A stretch of 64,000 nucleotides of DNA from Dioscorea cayenensis subsp. rotundata (lineage: Eukaryota > Streptophyta > Magnoliopsida > Dioscoreales > Dioscoreaceae). Made by a program: the position numbers and the translations under genes. Below are positions 42,196 through 51,910 of the stretch, in pieces. The notes below the pieces were generated by a model. That model did not search any database. It saw nothing but the letters and a program-made list of their open reading frames with translations, and was not told where the DNA came from. The stretch lies in contig NC_052487.1 of assembly GCF_009730915.1 (NCBI RefSeq), forward strand, positions 1 to 64,000, written 5' to 3'. Positions within the stretch are counted from its first letter, which is position 1. Each line of letters starts with the position of its first letter.

Positions 42196-42473
42196 CATTC
42201 AATGGCAATAAATATAACACTCTCTCTTATTCAGAATCAAAACAATCTATAAGTACCAAAAAGTCTTTGGTTTAGTTATACTGGCCCCACTAAGTAAAAT
42301 TGTTTACGTGGATTTTTATTATCCAAGATTAAAAACATATTAGACAAATCCTCGGCTGTAGGAGTGGGCTTGCAACCCAATCTCCACATTCACCGGGTGA
42401 ATATATATGAGTCAAATGATTAATTTCTGGTGATATGCATGCCCTTTACTCGTTGCTTGTCCACTTTATCAAC

Positions 42474-42526
<53 letters not shown>

Positions 42527-42828
42527 CAAAGAGCAACAACCATTAGATGCGGAAATAACCACTATAAAAATTATATATAGATATATAGTAGCACTTTGGA
42601 AACAATGCCTGGGGAGGCCATTAACCAAATTACTGATGAGTATAATACTGGAGCCAGCATGAGGACATTTTAAGAAGAAAAGATAAAATAGTGATGTGTA
42701 CTCATTGAGTGGTCAAAACAAGAACCACAGCAGGCACTCTCCTCCTCAGCCCTGCTCTGCTCTCTTTTCTATCACCTTTGGGTCTCGCTCTCATCTAAAA
42801 CAGATAAGAAAATACCTCTACTCTCATC
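42196..42828. other. Upstream region of NLR3
   Basis: The region contains an AAT microsatellite (42473-42524) and a TATA-like stretch (tatatatagatatatag, about 42570-42588), about 250 bp before the start codon. The piece around 42,365 shares GGGCTTGCAACCCAAT with the SINE, which suggests a SINE scrap. Confidence 0.5.
42473..42524. repeat. AAT microsatellite
   Basis: About 17 AAT units in the upstream region of NLR3. Confidence 0.95.
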
Positions 42829-45800
42829 ATGGTGGCTGCTGCTGCAACCATAGCTCTAACTCTGATAAGCTCGTTTTTTGCTCCTCACCTCAATCAGCTC
42901 GTCAAGGAGGTCTTCGATAAACTCACTGAAAATACCAAGGATAAGTTGACAAAACTGCAGACCGTGATGCTTCCAAGACTTGAACTAATGATACAGACTG
43001 AGCAGATGACCGATAATGATAACGATAGACTGTCCCAGTTGCTGAAGGAATTCGTGGATGTGGCATATGAAATTGAAGACGTTGTAGACAAAGATGAATA
43101 TAAAGATCTGAAGAAACAATCAAAAGGGAAAGTGTGGAAATGGGTGAGCTCAGTTAACCCCCGCTTATTTTCTAAGTGGAAGATGAGCAATACTCTGACG
43201 AAACTAGAGGAAAAAGTTTCTAGCATATATGATTTCTATCAAAGGCTTCCTCAACGTGCTCCAAATGGCAGGGATGCTACTTCCATCACCAACTTGTCCG
43301 ACACACAACTACAACCTGCTGAAGGATTTTTGGGGAGAGACACTGACATTGAAAGCATAGTCAGGAATCTAATCGGAACTGCAATGCCAAACAATTTGAA
43401 AGTTGTTGTCATCGTCGGTGTTGGAGGAGTTGGCAAAACCGAGCTTGCCAAGTCCATATATAACCTCATCAATGTTAGGCATAAAAAGTGGCTTTCCTTC
43501 TCACGAGGAAAGTTTGATGAAGTTGAGATGACCAGATGCATGGCGGGCTTGGGTGAGGATGGTGGCCTTATCAGTAAAGCCTTGGAAGTGGCTGGAAACA
43601 TGCTCAGGACAAATGTATTTAGGAAGAAGTTTTTGCTTGTATTGGATGGTATTTGGTATGATGAGGAGCTGGGCCTCTTTGAAAACCGGGAGAGATGGAG
43701 TAGACTCTGTGCTCCTCTGCAAAAGTGTGCTCGTGGTAGCATGATTTTGATCACAACCCGCATGCAAATAGTGGCGAAATCATTCAGTCGCGTCAGTGGA
43801 GAGCTGACATGTCACTTACTTGAGGGTTTGGAACATCAACACTGCTTGGCTATCTTCAACAAGCAGGCATTTGGTGATGCTGGTCCAGATCAAAGAGCTT
43901 TAAATGCAAATCTACCAATGATTGCGAGTGAGATAATAACTAAAATAATCAATAATCTAGAAGGCATACCTTTAGCAGCAACAGAAGCCGGAGAAAAGTT
44001 GAGAAATAAGTATTGTCTAGAAGTCTGGAATGGAATCAAGAGTAACATCATTCAAGAAGATACCGAGAAATCGTTGATGTGGAGCTACAAAATGCTACCC
44101 TGTCACCTTCAACAATGCATTCGACACTTTACTTTATACCCACAAGGTTTTAAGTTTAATCATAATTTCTTGGTTTTGTCATGGATTGCAGCTGGAGTTA
44201 TTACTCACCAACAAAGAAGCCAAAACGATCTGGAGCGCTTGGGACGTAAATTCTTTGATGCCTTGGTGGATAGATCTTTCTTGCAAGAAAAGGAAGATGG
44301 ATTGTTCGTCCTGCATCGTGCATTGCATGCTTTCTTAGACATTATAACTAAGGGAGAATGCATCAGAATCGCAGGCAATGAAAGGCAAGAGATTCCATCA
44401 ACCATAAAACACCTTAGCATCGAGGTGAACAGCCTGGACCGATATGAGAATGAAATCTCCAAATTGGATAAGCTTCGCACTCTATTCCTCAATTGCAACA
44501 ATGCAAACTCATGTTCTGTTCAAGGTGGTTATCATGCTGTTCTTGAGCGCATATTAAAGAATATGAAGAGGCTACGAGTATTGCGTATAGCTTGTTGCAG
44601 CATAAATAAGCTACCTGATTCAGTTGGTAGGTCAAAACACTTACGTTTCCTGGACCTCTCCAACTCTTCTTTCAATCAGCTTCCAGAATCCGTATGCCGT
44701 ATCTATCTCTTGTGGTATTTGAATTTGAGTAACTGCAATCTGAATACTGTTCCTAAATATCTCAAGAAGCTGATCAAACTGCAGTATCTAGTGTTCAATG
44801 GTCCAACCCGCTCTTTGATTCCTCATATCGATAGACTCACCTTACTTCGAGAACTGAAGGAGTTTCATGTGAAGAACGAGAGAGGACAGCTTAATGGCAT
44901 GGACAATCTTCTAGGCACACTTCGTATCATAAATCTGGAGGCTGTGGGCGATGCCACTGATGCTGATGAAGCAATGTTGAATAGAGAAACTCCGCTCAAA
45001 GAATTTGTTTCTGAATGGTCTATGCCTGAAACGGCTGATGCCATTCTTTTGCCTGAGCAAGTACTTGACATACTGCAACCTCATGATGACATTACTAGCC
45101 TGACAGTCAGAGGTTATACTGGTAACAGACCTCCTGATTGGATGATAAACCAAAACTCCAAACTGGAAGCCCTTCATCTTGACAACTGCCCCAATTGGGG
45201 TACTCTTCCAGCACTTGGGAACATTTATACTTATCTCAAGAAACTGGTGTTGTCTGGCTGCTGTATAGATGACGCCACTCTGGCCTTATGTCTCAACAAC
45301 CTCACCTCCCTATCTTGCTTGAAGTTATCAACATGCTCACACATAACATCCCTCCCCTCCGTGGAGGTCTTTGGCACGCTTGTAAAGCTTAAGGTGCTCC
45401 AAGTCATGGATTGCCAGTTGCTCACTTCACTAGGTGGTATACTGGCACTCCCATTTCTTCAGGAATTCAATATCAGCTTGTGCCCGGCCTTGCTGGCTGT
45501 GATCCAACCTAATGATAGAGGCATCAACCTGCAGGGTCATGCTGTAGGTGCTGTTGCTGTCTTGCCTAAGTCTCTTCTTGATCTTAAAATCACAGATTGT
45601 GGGATTTCTGACAATTATCTCAGCAGCTGTTTGATGGGTCTCAATAAACTCATCAGCCTTGAACTGCACCAGTGTGCTAGTGTCACCACACTACCTTTAG
45701 AGGAGGTGATGAGGCACTTGACATCACTTGAATGTGTGAATATTCATAGCTGTGTTAATCTGCAGTCTGTTGGAGGTTTACAGGTCCTAGCACCAACTGA

Positions 45801-45897
45801 TGGCTCTGGGCCTCTTCGGAGGCTTTCAATCCAGAATTACGGCAGACTTCAACGACCTTTGCATGATAATCTCGAACGTCTCATGCAAGCAAATTAG
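42829..45897 (+). CDS. CC-NB-ARC-LRR protein with degenerate motifs (NLR3)
   Basis: This is a single-exon CNL-type protein of 1,022 residues. The ATG at 42829 opens a typical hydrophobic N-terminal helix (MVAAAATIALTLISSF), and the EDVID-like motif is VDVAYEIEDVVD (about 76-87). The P-loop GVGGVGKT (197-204) is intact. Kinase-2 reads FLLVLDGIW, with Gly in place of the second Asp. RNBS-B is MILITTR. GLPL reads EGIPLAA. The MHD position reads LHA (499-501) in a segment that otherwise aligns well with NLR1 (GLFVLD.LMHD versus GLFVLHRALHA). About 500 residues of LRR follow. It is a diverged relative of NLR1 on the opposite strand. The frame is fully open, so it may encode a protein, but the altered switch residues make ordinary ATP cycling doubtful. 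Confidence 0.92.
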   Translation: MVAAAATIALTLISSFFAPHLNQLVKEVFDKLTENTKDKLTKLQTVMLPRLELMIQTEQMTDNDNDRLSQLLKEFVDVAYEIEDVVDKDEYKDLKKQSKGKVWKWVSSVNPRLFSKWKMSNTLTKLEEKVSSIYDFYQRLPQRAPNGRDATSITNLSDTQLQPAEGFLGRDTDIESIVRNLIGTAMPNNLKVVVIVGVGGVGKTELAKSIYNLINVRHKKWLSFSRGKFDEVEMTRCMAGLGEDGGLISKALEVAGNMLRTNVFRKKFLLVLDGIWYDEELGLFENRERWSRLCAPLQKCARGSMILITTRMQIVAKSFSRVSGELTCHLLEGLEHQHCLAIFNKQAFGDAGPDQRALNANLPMIASEIITKIINNLEGIPLAATEAGEKLRNKYCLEVWNGIKSNIIQEDTEKSLMWSYKMLPCHLQQCIRHFTLYPQGFKFNHNFLVLSWIAAGVITHQQRSQNDLERLGRKFFDALVDRSFLQEKEDGLFVLHRALHAFLDIITKGECIRIAGNERQEIPSTIKHLSIEVNSLDRYENEISKLDKLRTLFLNCNNANSCSVQGGYHAVLERILKNMKRLRVLRIACCSINKLPDSVGRSKHLRFLDLSNSSFNQLPESVCRIYLLWYLNLSNCNLNTVPKYLKKLIKLQYLVFNGPTRSLIPHIDRLTLLRELKEFHVKNERGQLNGMDNLLGTLRIINLEAVGDATDADEAMLNRETPLKEFVSEWSMPETADAILLPEQVLDILQPHDDITSLTVRGYTGNRPPDWMINQNSKLEALHLDNCPNWGTLPALGNIYTYLKKLVLSGCCIDDATLALCLNNLTSLSCLKLSTCSHITSLPSVEVFGTLVKLKVLQVMDCQLLTSLGGILALPFLQEFNISLCPALLAVIQPNDRGINLQGHAVGAVAVLPKSLLDLKITDCGISDNYLSSCLMGLNKLISLELHQCASVTTLPLEEVMRHLTSLECVNIHSCVNLQSVGGLQVLAPTDGSGPLRRLSIQNYGRLQRPLHDNLERLMQAN

Positions 45898-45933
45898 CCC
45901 ACTTGCTTGGTCTGTCTTGTATGCAAAGAGCTT

Positions 45934-46050
45934 TGTTTTGTGGTTTCTTTATTTCATGTTTGGTGTGTTCTGTCTGCTGCTCCATGAACTTATGTTTTGT
46001 GGTTTCTTTATTTCATGTTTGGTGTGTTCTGTCTGCTGCTCCATGAACTT
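45934..46050 (+). repeat. 59-bp tandem duplication in the NLR3 3' flank
   Basis: There are two nearly identical 59-bp units (45934-45992 and 45993-46050), with a shorter diverged third piece near 46095. They start about 35 bp after the NLR3 stop codon. Confidence 0.9.
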
Positions 46051-46215
46051 CCATTGCTTCTGATTGATCTCGAATGTACTGAACTTTGGTTAGTGTGTTT
46101 CTTTATTTCATGTTGGTATGTCTTGTGTGCTCTATAATCTTTCAATTGCGATCAATTTGATTTATCTTTTTTAATGAGTAAACTGTTGAGTACACTTAAC
46201 CCAATTCTTTAGGTG

Positions 46216-46220
46216 TATAC

Positions 46221-46255
<35 letters not shown>

Positions 46256-46260
46256 CATAA
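46216..46260. repeat. TA microsatellite
   Basis: A long TA/TATG run between NLR3 and the acidic pseudogene. Confidence 0.9.
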
Positions 46261-46389
46261 ATTCTAGAGTTTATCCAATGAATCAATTATGCATGGTAGT
46301 TGTCAAAGTTATTACAATGAATGCAATTACATTAGACATATGTATATATATGCATGTATGTATGTATGTATCCCATGTGCCATTCTTTT

Positions 46390-47830
46390 CAGCTACTGAT
46401 TCTCCTGATGCCACGCTAGAGGATTCTGTAAGTTTCTCATCTTTCCCATTCTGTTTCTAGTTGAAGCAGGTACTAACTCTTTTACATCATCTTCTGTCAA
46501 TTGATCTTCAGTTGTTGATGTACTGATGCCTACTCGAGGATTTTTTATTGCTAAATTGCAAATGGGGTAGCTCTAGTGCAGATGTTTCACCGAAGGCATC
46601 TCCTTCCTCTGTTTCTTAATATTGGTTTTCAGTTGAGTCTTGTGCTTCAGTACTTGGTTCCCTGTTTCTGCATTAGAGGATTCTTTTCTCTCACATGCGA
46701 TATAACTCTCACCAGTTGAATATTGTTTTTTAGGACGTGGTTCCGCTGATTCTAGATTAGAGGATTCTTCAAGCCTCTCTTCTTCCATCACTTGATTCTA
46801 AGTATAGTCAGGTGCTTACTCCATTTTACCATCTGTGTCGATCTGATCTTCAGTTTTTAATGGCACTGGAGATTTTTTGTTAGCAAATGGTGTCACTTAT
46901 TCAACGGCAACTGAGCAGAGGCATCACCTACCTCAATTGTTACGTCTTGTTATTTTTCAGTTGCATCTTTTGTTTCTGTACCTGGTTCCCCTGTTTCTGA
47001 ATTAGAAAATTTTTTTAAGCATCTCAGTTCTCATCTTCTCCCACTCTTTCCTCAGATATAACAGCTACAGACATGCCGGAATCATTGTGGATAACCTGTT
47101 CACAGATTGGTGTACTAATTTAAACTGGGGGTTTTTCAATTGATGATTGCAATTTTGTGTAGCGCATTAGCAGGCCTCTGACCTGACCCCTCTCCTTCCT
47201 CTATTTCTTGATCTTGTGCTTCAGTTGAGTCTGGTGTTCCAGTTGTTGATTGCACTGGGGATTTTTCTAATGGCAACTGCAAGTGCTGTAGCTCAGCAGG
47301 AGACCTCTTCGCAGAAATGTCTCCTTCAGTTGTTATTTCTTGTTCTTCATTTGCATCTTCTGTCTCAATTCCTGGTTCTTATAATGTTGTATTGAAATGA
47401 TTCTTTCTGTTTGTCTTCTCCTCCCAGTCTTTCTTCAATTGAAGCAGGTGTTAACTTATGAGTTTTTGAAGTTCTGTTTCCAATGTTTCCTTCTCTGTGA
47501 TTTCTTATTCAGTCATTCCTTCATTGTTTTCATCTTTTACTACATACACATCTTGTGAGGATTTTGCTGAGTACTCATACACTGTTCTATGTTCTTTCCC
47601 TTTATCAGAAGCTGGTCCATCCTCTTTGGAACCTTCATCAGAAGCAATTGGATTTATATTTGCACTCTCAGGCATTTCCTTTTCTTCCTCTTTATTGCTG
47701 TCTGCTTGAAAGTCAGCATCAATATCTTTGCAGTTGTTTTATAAGGAAATCTGAGCTCCTGGTTATCCATCCACTTCTTTTATTTTTGGAATATGATAAA
47801 ATCTTATATTTTCAATCTCCCCATGTATAA
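46390..47830 (-). pseudogene. Pseudogene copy of the acidic-repeat gene (5' half)
   Basis: On the minus strand this matches the acidic gene. 47,500-47,830 corresponds to exon 2 from its splice acceptor through the unique N-terminus (about 10,640-11,219), with a gap of about 200 bp. 46,390-47,490 corresponds to several repeat modules. Stops and frameshifts are frequent throughout. No exon 1 counterpart exists because the block jumps at about 48,250 to the NLR flank. Confidence 0.85.
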
Positions 47831-48960
47831 TCTGTATGGAAACATCATAATTAGGCAGGTATATGGTACGATACTCTACGACACGGAACTAGAACTCAAT
47901 TGCTACTCTATATTTGCTTAAGAGCAGTGTGGAAATGATATAACTTAGCATCAGGAGAATTTCACTAACTACAATTCTACATTCAAATGTTTAGATGGTA
48001 TCAGTCTAATTGATCCATGATGCAAACTTTACTCCAATTTCCTATTATAAGATTAGTGCCTTCATAACTCTCGTCATTGACCTTCCTCTTAGAGCCTAAA
48101 GGGCCAAGCTCTGAATAATTCATTGCTGCATCTAACCAAAAACTAGAGATTTACTTTCTAGGATTCTGTGAAAATTCATAATCCTGAGAAATGCTCTTTT
48201 TTCCCTTTTTGATGAAAAAAAAAATGGCTTATTGCTGCAATGAAAACTCTGTTTGGTTTATTGTTGTTGGATGGGATCTAATCCAACAACTTCAGAGTTT
48301 TCAAAAGGAGGGTAAGTATTGTTGTTGTAGAAGGATGGTTTATTGTTGCCCTAAAGCTCTAACAGTCAACTGTTTCAAATTAAAGAGTAGCTCCATGCAT
48401 GACTTCTGGAGTTCCACAGTCAGCTCGATTCCCACTTCTTGGCCATGGAGTTCTCTGTTTGTCTAGACACCGTCTGTTTAAAACTTGTTTCACACATGGC
48501 TTGCCTGTGCCTAGGAACATGGCAATGCTGACTGCCAGGCCCCTGCTATTTCAAACTCCTGTAATTGGTCTAGGACTCATGCATGCTCACATGCACAATA
48601 TTGAGAGATGCCTCAATCAAATAATTATACCAAATGATTTTCATCTAAGAGCACAGAACGGATTGAAATTTTAAGTGGCTTGGCAAAAGCTCAACTATGT
48701 CTGCCACATCTTAGCTACATACAAATTTTACCATCATGATAAAATTTAGATTACATAATAAGAACAATGCCTAGGAGTTCTTAGAGAAACCAAGGAAAAC
48801 ACATAACATAATGTATGAGTTATTGGAAATAGTGGAGGAATTCTTAAAGCAACTAGGGAAAACACACAAAATAATGTGCATTTGAGTTCTTGCACATGCT
48901 TATTACACACCATAGATCACAAAAATATGAACATAGGAGTAGAAGGTACCCATAGAACTT
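47831..48960. other. Duplicated intergenic DNA with a deletion junction
   Basis: 47,831-48,255 matches intron 1 and adjacent DNA of the acidic gene (11,220-11,650). From about 48,425 the sequence matches the NLR1 3' flank (18,240 onward). The roughly 6.6 kb between these points in the first block, including exon 1 and the fused LINEs, are missing here. Confidence 0.8.
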
Positions 48961-49090
48961 CTTATGAGTCTGCCTTAATTACTACCATCTAATATGATTT
49001 GGAGGGATGTTTGCAGCGTGGCCTGTGAGTTTTTTTTTTTTTGCAAAGGAGGGCAAAAAGATAAAGAAGAAAAAAGAAAAAGACAAAAAA

Positions 49091-49627
49091 CTAGAAACAG
49101 AGCTTTAGATGGGAGCACAGGTCATCCAGCCAACGGGGACGATCACGGCCCTGAAGAAAGAGAGAGATTTCAGGATTTGAGTGGCCGAAATTCGCTAGGG
49201 CATCCGCCAGGATATTTGAGTCGCGGTCGATGGTTTCCAAAGAAATGCTGGGGAAGTAGCTCAAAAGATGCAGCATCTTCTTGAAGGTTGGCTCGAGGCG
49301 CCAAGCAACCGATTTGTGAAAAGATTTGGTCATCAGAAAGACTCCAGGGTAATCACAGAAGAGTCTGGAAGGAGTCCAATTATTCTCAATGCAAAGCTCC
49401 AGGGCAAGGTTAATGGCTTCAATTTCAGCTTGGATTGGGGAATCAACAGAGGCGCCACAGGACCCTGCAAGCAAAATTTTTTTGAAGTTAGAGGTGATCA
49501 CAAAACCCAGTCCACACTGCAAAGAGTTCTGAGAAAAAGAGGCATCAGTGTGGACAGAGATGGAGTTATGAGGAACTCTGGGAAGAGAAAACTCCCTTGA
49601 GTGGTTCTTGGTATTCTGATCAAACAT
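49091..49627 (-). pseudogene. LINE C-terminal RNase H-like domain
   Basis: The RNase H-like (RVT_3-type) domain shows the acidic residues in the expected contexts: TDASF near the start, QAEIEAINLAL in the middle and DRDSNILADAL near the end. It is the last domain of the LINE ORF2 whose RT lies to the right. Confidence 0.85.
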
Positions 49628-51019
49628 CGAGCAATAAGATAGAGCACGATCGAGAATGGAATTAAAATTTGGACGCCACTTCTTAAAAATAAGATTGCAA
49701 CATTCCTTCTAGATCAGCCAAGCAGCAGTGGCAATAAGAGCCTTGGCGAATTGAATTTTGTGAGGATGTTTGACAGTGCTGGTTAGCCAAAGTGCAGAAC
49801 AAAGGAAGGCTTGGTTTAAATGAGATAAACCAAGGAAACCAAGGATCCTGGACCAACAGGAGCTAAGCTTAGAGCAAGTCCAGATGACATGGCTTGAGGT
49901 TTCAGCTTCCAAGTCACAGAAATAGCAGGGAGTGAACGGACCGATGTTGAGATCATAGAGATAGGCACCCGTAGGTAATCTCCCATGCGCCAATTTCCAA
50001 ATGAACACTTTAATGCGGGGAATAACCCTCAGTCTCCACACATGATGCCAACCATCCCACCGATCACCAGAAAAGGAATTCAGGTGGTTGTAAATGGCAG
50101 AGGCCAGAGTGGTCTTAATAGTGCTAGGGCCCCAGACCCAAAAGTTCTGGGGAGAATTAAGATCAATGGAATTAATCCACTTCCAATCAATATTGGGGCC
50201 GAGCAAAGCAACCAATAAGTTTGTGTCCCAGGAATTATGATGAATCAAATCAGCGAAGGAAAGATTTTCATGGTGAGCAGTCATGTTGAGGAATGTTGGC
50301 TTCAGATTAATAGGAAGGTCCAAGAGACAGGGGTCATTCCATAAATCAATTGAATAGGGGTTGCCAGCCGCAATTTTAAGATTGACCCGTAACATCAAAG
50401 CAGTTTTGCATAAGGATTTGAAAAACCAGGAAGTACGGGGAGGGAAATTTGGGGACCAAACATTCCATTGACCATACTTAGATTGAAAGATGTCTACCCA
50501 GATTTTATTCTCCGAATTCAAGAGAGTAAGAATGTTTTTAGCCATTAGAGAGCGCGTGACATGGTTTAGATTGCGAATACTGAGGCCCCCATCAGATTTG
50601 CTAAGGGTTGTAACAGACCAACCAACAGAATGGAAGCCATTTCGATTGCCATTCCTACCCTAGAGAAAGTTTCTAGCTAACTTAGAGATGTCCTGGATAA
50701 TAGAAGCAGGGAGATGCATGACAGAAAGGTAATGGTTTGGGACCGAGAAAATGTTGCTGTTGATGAGAACAACCCTCCCAGCAGTGGAGATGTTGGTGTG
50801 GTTCCAGGAGTGTATGGATTTTTTGACTTTATCACAGAGGAAGTTAAAATGATTAACAGGAAGGCGTTTGGGGGAGATGGGGATACCAAGGTAGGTAAAA
50901 GGGAAGCTTCCAATCCCAATACCAAGGATTCCGGCGATTGAGCAAGAGAGCTTGCGATTACACCAGGAGGGAAAATAGATTTCAAATTTGTTGAGGTTAG
51001 GTTTTTGACCCGTAAGATT

Positions 51020-51910
51020 TTAGTAAATGTTTAAGCAGAAAAGGATGTTACGGGCAATAAGTCTGGACGCTTTGGTAATAATAATAAGGTCGTCAGCGAA
51101 CATAAGGTGGTTAAATTTTCGTCTGAGGTTGACATCAAAGACAGGGATAAAATTTGAAGAAAGGGCTTTGTTGAGGATGGCAAAAAAGGTTTGGTTAACA
51201 AGGAGGAAGAGGAGGGGGGAGATGGGATCCCCCTGTCTCACTCCGTGACTACTAGAGAACCAAGGGGAGGGTCTGCCATTAATTAGGAGGGAGAACGAAG
51301 TTGAGGAGAGACAAGAATTGATCCAGGAAACCCAAGAAGCAGGAAAATGCATTCTCTGGAGGGTTGCGAGAATTGCTGGCCATTCAATAGTATCAAAGGC
51401 TTTCTCAATGTCTACTTTAGCAATCATCCTCGGGGGCTTATCAGAATCACAATCTAACGAATGAGCAATCTCCTGGACAGCAATGACATTGTCAAAAGCC
51501 TTGTGACAGGAGAGGAACCCACATTGCTCCACACCAACTAACTTATCAATCACCAAATTAAGACGGTTTGTGAGAATTTTTGTAATAATTTTGTAGCAAA
51601 CGTTGCACAAGGAGATAGGCCTAAAGTCAGAGACAAAGGTCGGGTTGTCCTTCTTGGGGATGAGAACCACGAAGGTTTTTACCCAAGAAGGAGGGAGCTT
51701 AGAAGTAAGAAAGAAATGCGAGATAGCTCTAAAGAGATGGTCCCCGAGAATATTCCAGTAAAAAATATAAAACTCCACAGTTAAACCATCATGGCCAGGA
51801 CTTTTACCACGAGACATAGATTTAAGGGTAAGGAAGACCTCCCTCTTCGTGAGAGGTTTGATCAAATTTACCCTATCATCATCAGAAAGCGTGGCAAAAT
51901 CGTCTGGCAA
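51020..51910 (-). pseudogene. LINE reverse transcriptase
   Basis: A 296-codon open stretch holds all core RT blocks with the catalytic motif MFADDLIII. It continues in frame upstream to the stop at 52277 and downstream past the stop at about 51018. Confidence 0.9.
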
